Shown here: piece by piece, positions 48,490-56,827 of the stretch
How positions within the stretch are numbered: position 1 is the stretch's first letter
Layout of the letters: every line of letters starts with the position of its first letter
From: JAMXLO01 sp041487355
GTDB lineage: Bacteria; Pseudomonadota; Alphaproteobacteria; Acetobacterales; Acetobacteraceae
Direction of reading: 5' to 3'
NCBI GenBank assembly: GCA_041487355.1
Contig: JBGPND010000004.1
Coordinates: 16,469 to 80,468, forward strand
Length of the DNA stretch: 64,000 nucleotides
Position numbers and translations under genes: made by a program
The notes under the pieces: generated by a model
What the model was told of the DNA's origin: nothing
Database searches by the model: none
Seen by the model: only the letters and a program-made list of their open reading frames with translations

Positions 48490-50061
48490 GTGAACGAGCT
48501 CAACCTCGCCGTGGACGTGCCCGCCCACGCGACGGCAGACGAGATCGCCGCCGCTCCCGGGGTGCGAGATGCGATGCTGTCGGGGCGCTTCGCCGGCAGC
48601 CGGGACGTCGCGCTGGCCGATGCGGTCAGCGGCTTTCTCAACGCCGAAGCGGGCGACGCGATCGATCTCTGGTTCGGCGCCGAACGCGGCACGCGGCTGC
48701 GGATCGACGAGCAGGCGTTGCGTGATGCGATCGATCGCGACATCGCCGCGATCGATGCGATGCTCTCCGAGCAGGTCGATGCCATCTTGCACCATGCGCG
48801 CCTGCGCAAGCTGGAAGGAACGTGGCGTGGCGTCGCCTGGCTGGTCGACGGCGCGGAGCTGTCCAACCGGCTGAAGATCAAGGTACTTAATATTGCCTGG
48901 CCGGAACTCTGCCGCGACCTGGAGCGCGCCATCGAATTCGACCAGAGCCTGCTGTTCCGCAAGGTGTACGAAGAAGAGTTCGGCACGCCGGGCGGCGAGC
49001 CGTACGGCCTCCTGCTGGTCGACCACGAGGTGCGTCATCGCCCCGGATCAGGGTCCGGGGTAGGCGCTGGATCGCGTACCGATGACATCACCGCGCTCGC
49101 CTCGCTCGCCGGTGTCGCGGCGGCGGCCTTCTCGCCGGTGGTGATCGGCGCGTCGCCCGCACTGCTCGAGGTCGACAGCTTCGCCGATCTCGCTACGTCG
49201 ACCGATCTGGCCGCCCCGCTGCGCAACGCCGACCACGCGCGTTGGCGCAGCCTGTCCTCGCGTCCGGACATGCGCTTCGTCGGGGTCGCCCTGCCACACG
49301 TGCTCGCACGGCCGCCGTGGGAAGACGACGGCACGCGCGCCGATGGATTCCGCTACGTGGAGTACGCGCCCACCAACGAGGAGCGCGTGTGGATGAATGC
49401 GAGCTATGCGTTCGCCGCGGTGGTCGCCCGCGCCTTCGCCCACTACGCTTGGCCGGCCGACGTGCGCGGCGTGGAGACCGATCGCGTCGGCGGCGGTCTC
49501 GTCACCGATCTGCCGTTGGAGCCGTTCCGCACCGACCCAGACCATGTCTGGGTGCGCTGCCCGGTGGAGATCGTGCTGAGCGACCGGCAGGAGCGCTCGC
49601 TGCTCGATGTCGGCCTGATGCCGCTGTCTTCCGTGCCGTACAGCGAGGACCTGGTGTTCGGCGCGGTGCGCAGCCTGCTGGCCCCGCAACGCCATCAGGG
49701 TCCGACCGCGAACGCGGCGGACGCCAATGCGCGGCTTTCCACGCAGGTCAACTCGATCCTCTGCGCCTCACGCTTCGCCCATCATCTGAAGATGAAGGGA
49801 AGGCACATGGTCGGTTCATTCAAGACCGCGGGCGAGATCGAGCGCTTCCTGCAGGACTGGCTGACGCAATACGTCAACGGCAATCTCTCCTCCAGCGGCG
49901 ACAGCCGGGCACGCTACCCGCTGGTCGCCGGCAAGGTCAGCGTGAACGAGCTGCCCGGCAAGCCCGGCAGCTTTGGCTGCGTCGTGCATCTGCAGCCGCA
50001 CTACCAGCTCGACGACATCTCTGCCGCGTTCCAACTCGTCACCGATCTAAGCGGCCGATGA
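48490..50061 (+). CDS. tssC: TssC2, second TssC-like sheath protein (ImpD type)
   Basis: A 523-residue paralogue of the preceding TssC, with the same core (LRKLEGTWRGVAWLVDG, FDQSLLFRKVYEEEFGTPGG, VWMNASYAFAAVVARAF, FAHHLKMKGRHMVGSF, WLTQYVNGNLSSSGDSRARY). Tandem tssC genes are known in the Rhizobium imp cluster (impC, impD) and in Agrobacterium (tssC40, tssC41). It starts at GTG 48490, 32 bases after tssC. The N-terminus lacks the first paralogue's helix and instead has DVPAHATADEIAAAPGVRD. Where tssC encodes YEWSQHPDD, this gene has an extra stretch RHRPGSGSGVGAGSR (near residues 182-196) encoded by a palindromic element. It may form a mixed sheath, cap or baseplate-proximal ring; which one is unknown. 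Confidence 0.9.
   Translation: MNELNLAVDVPAHATADEIAAAPGVRDAMLSGRFAGSRDVALADAVSGFLNAEAGDAIDLWFGAERGTRLRIDEQALRDAIDRDIAAIDAMLSEQVDAILHHARLRKLEGTWRGVAWLVDGAELSNRLKIKVLNIAWPELCRDLERAIEFDQSLLFRKVYEEEFGTPGGEPYGLLLVDHEVRHRPGSGSGVGAGSRTDDITALASLAGVAAAAFSPVVIGASPALLEVDSFADLATSTDLAAPLRNADHARWRSLSSRPDMRFVGVALPHVLARPPWEDDGTRADGFRYVEYAPTNEERVWMNASYAFAAVVARAFAHYAWPADVRGVETDRVGGGLVTDLPLEPFRTDPDHVWVRCPVEIVLSDRQERSLLDVGLMPLSSVPYSEDLVFGAVRSLLAPQRHQGPTANAADANARLSTQVNSILCASRFAHHLKMKGRHMVGSFKTAGEIERFLQDWLTQYVNGNLSSSGDSRARYPLVAGKVSVNELPGKPGSFGCVVHLQPHYQLDDISAAFQLVTDLSGR
49041..49060. repeat. Short palindromic element inside tssC2
   Basis: CCCCGGATCAGGGTCCGGGG: stem CCCCGGA/TCCGGGG with a six-base loop, flanked by TGCGTCATCG. 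This looks like a common intergenic REP-type unit. Here it sits in frame in a coding sequence and adds about 14 residues relative to the neighbouring tssC. Confidence 0.6.
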
Positions 50062-50089
50062 GCCCGAAGCCGGCACGCACGAGGGACCC

Positions 50090-50893
50090 ATGAGCGGAAC
50101 TGATCAGACCGCGGCTGCGTTGCTGCGCGCCGGCAAGCTCGACGAAGCGGTGGCTGCGGCGCAGGCGGCATTGCGCAAATCACCGATCGACCTCAATGCC
50201 CGCGTGCTGCTCGGCGAGCTGCTCGCCTTCACCGGCAACCTCGAGCGCGCCGACGTGGTGCTCGACGCCGCCTCGGCGATCGATCCCACCACCGCGATTG
50301 TCGTCGCCGAGTTCCGCCAGCTCATTCGCGCCGACATGGCGCGGCGGCAGTTGTTCCGCGATGGCAGGGTGCCGGAGTTCCTCGCGGATCCAACCGAGAC
50401 GCAGCGCCTGCAGCTTGCCGCCCTGGTCGCGCTGCGCGCCGGCGATCTCGCCGAAGCCGCGCGGCAGGCAGAGGCAGCCGAGGCCGTGCGACCCCGTACG
50501 CCAGGGCATCATGGCGAAGCGGCGTTCGACGACCTGCGCGATGCAGACGACCTGCTCGCCGGCAGCTTCGAGGTGCTGACGACGACGGGCAAGTACTTCT
50601 GGATTCCGACCGAGCGTGTGCAGACGTTGGAGTTCCATGCACCGAAGCGCCCGCGCGACCTGCTGTGGCGGCGCGCATCGATGTCCGTCGCCGACGGGCC
50701 CGATGGCGAGGTCTATCTTCCCGCGGTCTACGCCGCCGATGATACGATGACCGACGCGCTCCGCCTCGGCCGTGAGACCGACTGGCGGCAAGTTGAAGGG
50801 GGACCGGTGCGCGGCGTCGGCCAGCGCCTGTTCATGGTGGGCGAGGACGCGATCGCGATGATGGACCTCGGCAACATCCGGTTCGGCACATGA
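50090..50893 (+). CDS. tagJ: TagJ/ImpE T6SS accessory protein
   Basis: TagJ (HsiE, ImpE, SciE) binds the sheath subunit TssB and assists ClpV action in systems that have it. The 267 residues show an N-terminal tetratricopeptide-like part (about 8-135: LLRAGKLDEAVAAAQAALRK, LGELLAFTGNLERADVVLD, LAALVALRAGDLAEAARQAE) and the ImpE domain (about 150-267: DADDLLAGSFEVLTTTGKY, WIPTERVQTLEFHAPKRPRD, LGRETDWRQVEGGPVRGVGQ). The C-terminus FMVGEDAIAMMDLGNIRF is typical. The stop overlaps the tssE start as ATGA. TagJ is restricted to some T6SS clades, and its place between tssC2 and tssE is the same as in imp clusters. Confidence 0.92.
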   Translation: MSGTDQTAAALLRAGKLDEAVAAAQAALRKSPIDLNARVLLGELLAFTGNLERADVVLDAASAIDPTTAIVVAEFRQLIRADMARRQLFRDGRVPEFLADPTETQRLQLAALVALRAGDLAEAARQAEAAEAVRPRTPGHHGEAAFDDLRDADDLLAGSFEVLTTTGKYFWIPTERVQTLEFHAPKRPRDLLWRRASMSVADGPDGEVYLPAVYAADDTMTDALRLGRETDWRQVEGGPVRGVGQRLFMVGEDAIAMMDLGNIRFGT

Positions 50894-51405
50894 GCGGACG
50901 CGCGGGCCCTGGCGTCCGCGGGACAGCGGCGCGCGTCCAGGCGCCGCTGCTGGACCGGCTGATCGACGACTCGCCGGATCAGCAACGCGATCCGCCGGTG
51001 TCGGCTACCGACTCCATGATCGCGCTGCGCAACTCGGTGCGGCGCGACCTCGAGGCGCTGCTCAATGCCAGGCGACGCTGGCGCTCCTGGCCATCCCACC
51101 TCACCGAGCTCGCCACATCGCCGATCGGCTACGGCATTCCCGACTTCGCTTCCGGCGCGTTCAACGATGCCGGAAGGCGCGAGGAACTGCGCATCGAGAT
51201 CGAAGACACGATCCGCCGCTTCGAACCGCGCTTCCTGTCGGTGCGCGTGCAACTGATCGACACCAAGGAGCGCCTGGAGACGACGCTCCGCCTGCGCATC
51301 GAGGCGGCGCTGCACGCCGAACCGGCGCCCGAGGCGGTGACATTCGACATGCTGGTCGATCCAACCACGGATGATATCGTGGTGCGACCGGGCAACGTCG
51401 CCTGA
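50890..51405 (+). CDS. tssE: TssE, gp25-like baseplate protein
   Basis: Wedge component that nucleates the sheath on the baseplate. It is 171 residues; the gp25-like core (about 40-150) has SMIALRNSVRRDLEALLNAR, WPSHLTELATSPIGYGIPDF and IRRFEPRFLSVRVQL. The first 20 residues from ATG 50890 (overlap with tagJ) are a Gly/Arg-rich tail; translation coupling supports this start. LLDRLIDD at about 21-28 is the usual TssE N-terminal motif. Confidence 0.92.
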   Translation: MSGRAGPGVRGTAARVQAPLLDRLIDDSPDQQRDPPVSATDSMIALRNSVRRDLEALLNARRRWRSWPSHLTELATSPIGYGIPDFASGAFNDAGRREELRIEIEDTIRRFEPRFLSVRVQLIDTKERLETTLRLRIEAALHAEPAPEAVTFDMLVDPTTDDIVVRPGNVA

Positions 51406-51429
51406 ACATCGGATTGTCAGAGTTCGCCG

Positions 51430-53250
51430 ATGTCTGACGCCCTGCTGCCCTACTACGAGCGCGAACTGGCCGCGATCAAACGGCTCGCCGCCGAGTTCGC
51501 CGACACCCACCCGAAGATCGCCGGCCGGCTGCGTCTCTCGGCCGACGGGGTGGACGACCCCCATGTCTCCCGCCTGCTCGAAGGCGTGGCATTCCTCGCC
51601 GCCCGCGTGCATCACCGGCTGGACGACGAGTTCCCGGAACTGACCGACGCCCTGCTCGGGCTGCTCTATCCACACTACCTCGCCCCGGTGCCGTCCTGCA
51701 TGATGGCCCAGTTCGACTGCCAGCCGGACCTGATGACGCCGGCACGCCTGCCCGCCGGGATGGCGATAGACACCGAGCCGGTGCATGGCGAGACATTGCG
51801 CTACCGCACCACCGCGGCGGTGACGCTGTGGCCGGTCGAGGTGGAGAACGTCCGTCTGTCCGGTCTGCCGATCGTGGCGCCCGCCAACCCGGCCGCCGCC
51901 GGTGCCGCCGGCGTGCTGCGCATCACCCTGAAATGCGCCTCGCCGGAAACCAACTTTACCCAGCTCGGCGTCGACCGGTTGCGCTTCTTCTTGCGCGGAC
52001 CGGTGAACCAGACGCTTGCGCTCTACGAGCTGCTCGGTGCGCATGCGATCTCGATCGCCTATGCCGACAGCGCCGTCGACCCTGCGCCGGTTATCGTGCC
52101 CGCCACCGCGATCGAACCCGCCGGCTTCTCGCCGGACGAGGCGTTGCTGCCCTGGTCGGCCCGCGGCTTCTCCGGCTTCCGCCTGCTCACCGAATACTTC
52201 GCCTTCCCCGAGAAATTCCTGTTCTTCGACTTCACCAGGATGGACGCCAAGACCTTGGTCTCCGCCGGCAACCGACTGGAAGTCTTCGTCTACCTGGATC
52301 GCTCGCTGCCGGAACTGGAACGCACGATCGGCCAGCAGTCGCTGGCGCTCGGCTGCACGCCGCTGGTCAACCTGTTCCCGCAGCGCTGCGAGCCGGTCAC
52401 GCTCAGCCACATGGACACCGAATACCGCATCGTGCCCGATGCCCGCCGTCCGCGCGCGGCCGAGATCTGGAGCGTCGACCGCGTGCGCGAGACCCAGCCC
52501 GACGGCTCGTTCCGGCCTTGGCGCCCGTTCCACCGGCTGACCGAGAACGATCCGGATCCCGGCGTGCCTGGCGGCTTCTACCACGTGGCGCGGCGCGCGG
52601 CGGCACCCGGCGTGCCCGGGACCGAGGTGTTCCTCGCTCCGCACGACCCGGGCTTCGATCCCGACAGCCCGGCCGAGGCGGTGCTGTCCATCGACGCACT
52701 CTGCGTCAACCGAGACCTGCCGACCGATCTGCCATTCGGCGGCGGCCGGCCGCGGCTGCGTCTGGTGGAAGGCGCCGCCGCGGTCGCCGCGCTGAACTGC
52801 ATCACCGCAGCCACATCGACACTGCGCCCGCCGTTGCGCGAGACAGGCTTCTGGCGCCTCGTCTCGCACCTCTCGCTCGGCCATCTGTCGGTCACCGGCG
52901 GCGCCCAGGGCGCGGCCGCGCTGAAGGAAGTGCTGCGCCTCTACGACCTGCGCGACACCGCGGAAACCCGCACCGCCATCGAGGCGCTGATCGGCATCAG
53001 CGCCGCCCCCGGCACAGCGCGCGCCCCCGGTCGCGCCGGGGGATTCTGCCGCGGCCTCGATGTCACGCTGGAATTCGACCCGCGCTCCTGGCAGGCCGGC
53101 GGCCTCTACCTGCTGGCCGCGGTGCTGGAACGCTTCCTCGCGCTGCACGCGACGGTCAACAGCTTCACGCGCACCCGCGTTACGCTCCGCGGCCGCCCTG
53201 GCGCCGCCGCCGCCTGGCCCGCCCGCAGCGGCACCCGCGTGCTCGCATGA
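51430..53250 (+). CDS. tssF: TssF baseplate protein (ImpG/VasA)
   Basis: Large wedge subunit of the baseplate, in complex with TssG and TssK. Of 606 residues, the start LLPYYERELAAIKRLAAEFA plus DTHPKIAGRLRL is the family hallmark. SRLLEGVAFLAARVHHRLDD follows, then FPELTDALLGLLYPHYLAPVP (broken here over two motifs), YFAFPEKFLFFDF in the middle and FCRGLDVTLEFD near the end. The length matches TssF (about 590-620). The start is ATG 51430, 24 bases after tssE. Downstream it is separated from tssG by a 256-base repeat region, unusual for this otherwise tight operon. Confidence 0.94.
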   Translation: MSDALLPYYERELAAIKRLAAEFADTHPKIAGRLRLSADGVDDPHVSRLLEGVAFLAARVHHRLDDEFPELTDALLGLLYPHYLAPVPSCMMAQFDCQPDLMTPARLPAGMAIDTEPVHGETLRYRTTAAVTLWPVEVENVRLSGLPIVAPANPAAAGAAGVLRITLKCASPETNFTQLGVDRLRFFLRGPVNQTLALYELLGAHAISIAYADSAVDPAPVIVPATAIEPAGFSPDEALLPWSARGFSGFRLLTEYFAFPEKFLFFDFTRMDAKTLVSAGNRLEVFVYLDRSLPELERTIGQQSLALGCTPLVNLFPQRCEPVTLSHMDTEYRIVPDARRPRAAEIWSVDRVRETQPDGSFRPWRPFHRLTENDPDPGVPGGFYHVARRAAAPGVPGTEVFLAPHDPGFDPDSPAEAVLSIDALCVNRDLPTDLPFGGGRPRLRLVEGAAAVAALNCITAATSTLRPPLRETGFWRLVSHLSLGHLSVTGGAQGAAALKEVLRLYDLRDTAETRTAIEALIGISAAPGTARAPGRAGGFCRGLDVTLEFDPRSWQAGGLYLLAAVLERFLALHATVNSFTRTRVTLRGRPGAAAAWPARSGTRVLA

Positions 53251-53252
53251 CC

Positions 53253-53496
53253 ATGGTTCGTGCCCAGGAAAGGGAAGGCCAAGGTGCTCCGCCCCTTGGA
53301 ACCCCGCCAGGGGCCGGCGGCCCCTGGACCCCGATCCTGGTTTTCGCTGAAGGGGCCGGGCGAGGTACTGCAGGTCGCGGCTGTGTTGCCCGTCCCCTTC
53401 AGCGAAAACCACGAATGGGATGCAAGGGCCGCCGGCCCTTGCTGGGGGTCCAGGTGGCAAAGTCCCCTGGTCTTCCTTCCCAGGCCACGAACCAAG
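53253..53496. repeat. Large imperfect inverted repeat between tssF and tssG
   Basis: Inner arms are exact: TGGTTTTCGCTGAAGGGG (53338-53355) and its complement at 53394-53411. Outer arms GGTTCGTGCCCAGGAAAGGG (from 53255) and its approximate complement ending at about 53493 (CCTTCCCAGGCCACGAACC) extend the fold to about 240 bases. In between are GGGGCCGGCGGCCCC-like blocks in both arms. It has no coding capacity of its own. It looks like a MITE or compound REP element, or the remains of one, inside the operon. Confidence 0.7.
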
Positions 53497-53506
53497 GGCC
53501 ACGGGC

Positions 53507-54562
53507 ATGAGGGGACGCTCCGCGCTGGCCCGGCTGGCGGCGATGCCGCGGCGGTTTCGCTTCGATGCGGCAGTGCGGGTGTTGGCCAAGGCGCGGCGGG
53601 CGGAGGATCCGGCTGAGGTCCTTCGCTTCCGGTCGCCGGCCGGGCTGGTTTATCCGTCGGCGGACGTGCTCGAGGTGCGCCAGCAGGCTGGGGCCTTGCC
53701 CGAGGTGACGGTCGGCCTGATCGGGCTGACCGGGCCATCGGGCGTGTTACCGCGCTATTATTCCGAGGTCGTCACGCAGACGCTACGTGCGCGGTCGACG
53801 GCATTGCGCGACTTCCTGGACATGCTGGCGCATCGCTTCGTGGCGTTCTTCGCGCGCGCCGGCATGAAGTATCGTCCGGCACGGGCGGCGGAAGCGGCGG
53901 CGCTGCGCACCGTCGCGACGCCGGATTCGGTGACGCAGGTGCTCCTGGCGCTCACCGGCTATGGGACGCCGCATCTCGCCCCGCGCTTGGCGGCGGGGAC
54001 CGAGCCGCTGCTGCACTATGCCGGGTTGTTTGCCTTGCGCCCGCGTTCGGCCGACCGGCTCGGGGCGCTGATCTCCGACTGGCTCGGCATGAAGGTCGAG
54101 GTGGTGGAGTTCGCCGGCGCGTGGCTGTCACTGCCGCCGGACCAGCGGACGCGGCTGTCGGTGAACGGCGCGTGGTGCCGGCTGGGTGTCGATGCCGCGG
54201 CCGGCGTGCGGGCCTGGGATCCGCAGGCGCGCATCATCCTGCGCATCGGGCCGCTCGATCTGAAGGGGTTCCAGCTTCTGTTGCCGGATCGTGTGGCGCT
54301 ACATCGGCTGGTGTCGCTGGTGCGGGCCTATGTGGGCTTCGAGCTTGGATTTGCGATCAACCCGGTGCTGGCGGCGCAGGAAGTGCCACCGCTGCTGTTG
54401 ACCGCCACCGCGGATCCGCCGCCGCGGCTCGGCTGGAACACCTGGGTTCCCGGTGCCGGGCAGGGCGTGATCAGCCGCAAGGACGCGGCGGATGCGGTGT
54501 TCGAGGCCGAGGTGATCGAGGCGCAGCAGGTCGACTGGCACAAGACGGAGCCGGCGGCATGA
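53507..54562 (+). CDS. tssG: TssG baseplate protein (ImpH/VasB)
   Basis: Smaller wedge partner of TssF. It is 351 residues from ATG 53507; an upstream in-frame start at 53420 would translate the repeat and is rejected, and ATG 53543 (MPRRFRFDAAVRVL) is a possible shorter start. Motifs are FRFDAAVRVLAKA, VTVGLIGLTGPSGVLPRYYS, RDFLDMLAHRFVAFFARA, HYAGLFALRPRSADRL and LGWNTWV. The stop overlaps the methyltransferase start as ATGA, so the next gene belongs to this operon. Confidence 0.92.
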   Translation: MRGRSALARLAAMPRRFRFDAAVRVLAKARRAEDPAEVLRFRSPAGLVYPSADVLEVRQQAGALPEVTVGLIGLTGPSGVLPRYYSEVVTQTLRARSTALRDFLDMLAHRFVAFFARAGMKYRPARAAEAAALRTVATPDSVTQVLLALTGYGTPHLAPRLAAGTEPLLHYAGLFALRPRSADRLGALISDWLGMKVEVVEFAGAWLSLPPDQRTRLSVNGAWCRLGVDAAAGVRAWDPQARIILRIGPLDLKGFQLLLPDRVALHRLVSLVRAYVGFELGFAINPVLAAQEVPPLLLTATADPPPRLGWNTWVPGAGQGVISRKDAADAVFEAEVIEAQQVDWHKTEPAA

Positions 54563-56070
54563 CCGGATGGGGCAGCGGCTATGTGACCGACATCACCTAC
54601 ATGACCGGCTACTACCGCCAGCAGTCGCCCTCGATGATCGCGCTGGGCTGCCTGCTTGGTGGTGTCGCTTCGCCGATGCCGGGACCGGACGATCCACTGA
54701 GCTATCTCGAGCTTGGCTGCGGCCAGGGGTTCGGCGCGATGGTGCTGGCGGCGAGCAACCCAAACTGGCGTGTCACCGCGATCGACTTCAACCCGGCGCA
54801 TATTGCGGCCGCGCGCGCCTGGGCGGCGGAGGCGGCGCTCGACAACATCCGGTTCATCGAAGGGGATTTCGCGACACTGGCCGAGGACCCAGCCTCGGCC
54901 GAAGTGCCACAGGCGGATTTCGTCAGCCTGCATGGCGTGTGGAGCTGGGTCCCCGCCGTCGTCCAGTCGGGCATCGTTCGCCTGTTGCGGAGCAAGGTGA
55001 AACCGGGCGGGGCGGTGCATGTCAGCTACAATTCACTGCCGGCGTGGGGCGCCGCGCTCGGGATGCAGCGCGTGTTGCGCGAGTGCGGGCTGCGCCTGGG
55101 CTCGCGCAGCGACCGCCAGGCAGAGGAGGGGCTGAAGCTGGTGAAGGAGCTGCACGCGGCGGGTGCGCTGCAGCTTAGCCGATCGCCCTGGGTGAACGCG
55201 CTGATCGACCGGATGGGCACGCTGCCGACCCAGTACCTGGCGCACGAGTACATCAATGGTGCCTGGGCCCCATGCTTCCACGGCGACGTTGCCGCCGCGT
55301 TCGCCGACGCGAAGCTCGAATGGGTGGGCTCGGTCAGCCTGGTGGAGAATTTTCCCGATCTGACGCTCACCGAAGAACAGCGGGCAGTGACACAGAGGTT
55401 CGACGATCCGCTGCTGCGCGAGCTGGTGAAGGACGCCTGTCTGGATCGTTCGCTGCGCCATGACGTGTTCGTCCGCGGCGCAAGGCGGATGAGTCCGCAG
55501 ATGCGCGACGCGGCGCTGATGGAGCTGTCGCTCGCGCTGAACATAAGCCCCGAGGACATGCCGTTCGAAGCCGAGATGCCGGCCGGCCGTGCCACGCTGA
55601 GCCGCGGCTTCTATGGGCCGATCACCAAGGCGATGGCGGGAGGACCGCGCCGTGTTGGCGACTTGCTCGCCCTGCCCACGCTCGAGGGCAAGCGCGACAA
55701 CCCGGCGGAGCTGATCGGTATCCTGGTCGGCCTCGATCTGGCGGAGCCGGCGTTGCGCGCGGGCGCCGCGCCGACAGCACAGGCGCTTCGCTTCAACCGG
55801 GCCACCACGGCCAACCTGGTGCGCACCGAGAACCTGGGAAGTCCGATTGCCGCGGCGAGCAACGCTCTCGGCACCGGCGCGCCCTGCACCCTGTTCGACC
55901 TCTACGTGCTCGATCGCGTGCTGCGGGGAGAGGGCGAGGAGAAGACCGAAGAGTGGGTCGGGCATCTCGGCGCCAACCTCGACGAGGAGGGGCGGGGCAA
56001 GCTCCGCGACGTGCTCGACCGGTGCCTGCGGGTGAGGCTGCCCATCCTGCGCGCGGCGGGCGTCTTCTGA
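54559..56070 (+). CDS. SAM-dependent methyltransferase with regulatory domain
   Basis: A 503-residue cytoplasmic enzyme. The N-terminal class I methyltransferase domain (about 1-200) has motif I YLELGCGQGFG (49-59), acidic motif II VTAIDFNPAH, and ADFVSLHGVWSWVP in place of motif IV. A methyltransferase-regulatory domain (PF10119-like, about 210-330: LIDRMGTLPTQYLAHEYING) follows, then a winged-helix-like C-terminal part with RVGDLLALP and RVLRGEGEEKTEEW. Proteins of this architecture are known, but their substrate is generally not. It is translationally coupled to tssG, so it belongs to the T6SS transcript. An earlier in-frame reading from 54121 lies inside tssG and is rejected. Target could be a T6SS component, an effector or a small molecule; nothing in the sequence decides this. 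Confidence 0.87.
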   Translation: MTGWGSGYVTDITYMTGYYRQQSPSMIALGCLLGGVASPMPGPDDPLSYLELGCGQGFGAMVLAASNPNWRVTAIDFNPAHIAAARAWAAEAALDNIRFIEGDFATLAEDPASAEVPQADFVSLHGVWSWVPAVVQSGIVRLLRSKVKPGGAVHVSYNSLPAWGAALGMQRVLRECGLRLGSRSDRQAEEGLKLVKELHAAGALQLSRSPWVNALIDRMGTLPTQYLAHEYINGAWAPCFHGDVAAAFADAKLEWVGSVSLVENFPDLTLTEEQRAVTQRFDDPLLRELVKDACLDRSLRHDVFVRGARRMSPQMRDAALMELSLALNISPEDMPFEAEMPAGRATLSRGFYGPITKAMAGGPRRVGDLLALPTLEGKRDNPAELIGILVGLDLAEPALRAGAAPTAQALRFNRATTANLVRTENLGSPIAAASNALGTGAPCTLFDLYVLDRVLRGEGEEKTEEWVGHLGANLDEEGRGKLRDVLDRCLRVRLPILRAAGVF

Positions 56071-56185
56071 GATATCCGTTGCGTGGCCGACAAGGTTGCG
56101 TGAGTGACCTTGGCAGCGCCCTACAAATCCTCGCGTGGCGTGACTTCCGTGCTATAAGGCAACAGGACTAGGGAGGATTGGTTCT

Positions 56186-56802
56186 GTGCGTTCGCTGATA
56201 GCCACGATCGTCGTCGTCCCGCTGGTTTTCGGCAGCCTGCCGGCCCTTGCCAGGGCAGTCCATCGGCCGATCAGATCATCAATTCGCTGAAGCCGAGCGG
56301 CAATCTGGTGCTGGGTGGCACGCGCGGCATCCGGCTCGCCGCTCCATCCGGCGATGCGACCGCGCCGGCGGCCACGGCACCCGCCACCCCGCAGCAGCCA
56401 CGCGTCGCATCCAGCCGGCCGGTTGCGGTGCCCGTGGCGCCCCAGGCAGCCGGTCCCTCGGTGAACCTGACGGTGAACTTCGCGAACGGTTCGGCCGAAC
56501 TGACGCCCGATGCGATCCGCACGCTCGACGAGCTGGGCCGGGCGCTCGCCAGCAAGGACCTTTCCGCGTATCGATTCCGGATCGAAGGCCACACCGATAC
56601 GGTCGGCTCGCGCGAGTACAACCAGGCGCTGTCCGAGCGGCGTGCCGCCGCCGTGGTTGACTACGTAGCCCGGAAGTACGGCGTCGATCCGGCCAGGCTG
56701 CAGGCGGTGGGCATGGGTGAGGAAGGTCTGCTGGTACAGACGGCGCCCCAGACGGCCGAGCCACGCAACCGCCGGGTGCAGGTGATCAACCTGGGCGCCT
56801 GA
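56186..56802 (+). pseudogene. OmpA-family protein, broken by a one-base frameshift
   Basis: GTG 56186, with GGGAGGA at 56171-56177, starts a signal peptide VRSLIATIVVVPLVFGSLPA-LA. That frame then reads into a stop (TGA at 56288-56290). The OmpA domain is in the frame one base back, open from before 56250 to 56802. It contains SADQIINSLKPSGNLVLGG, then an Ala/Pro linker and the OmpA-like domain (VNFANGSAELTPDAIRTLDE, RIEGHTDTVGSREYNQALSE, RNRRVQVINLG). Adding one C in CTTGCCAGGGCA near 56250 joins both as ...LPALA|QGSPSADQIIN..., with an ideal signal cleavage site. The gene is therefore either freshly inactivated or carries a sequencing error. An intact product would be an exported peptidoglycan-binding protein of about 205 residues. 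Confidence 0.82.
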
Positions 56803-56827
56803 GCCGCACCGCGCCGGCGCCCGCGGC

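Noticed and set aside
53251..53506. A small gene between tssF and tssG
   Set aside because: Open frames there only translate the two arms of the inverted repeat, with no ribosome-binding site or recognisable product.
50728..53589. 953-codon open frame antisense to tssE-tssF
   Set aside because: Low-complexity shadow translation crossing two well-supported genes and the 53253-53496 repeat.
54121..54558. N-terminal extension of the methyltransferase
   Set aside because: It lies inside tssG in another frame and gives an Ala/Gly/Arg-rich leader; the ATG at 54559 gives the usual start.
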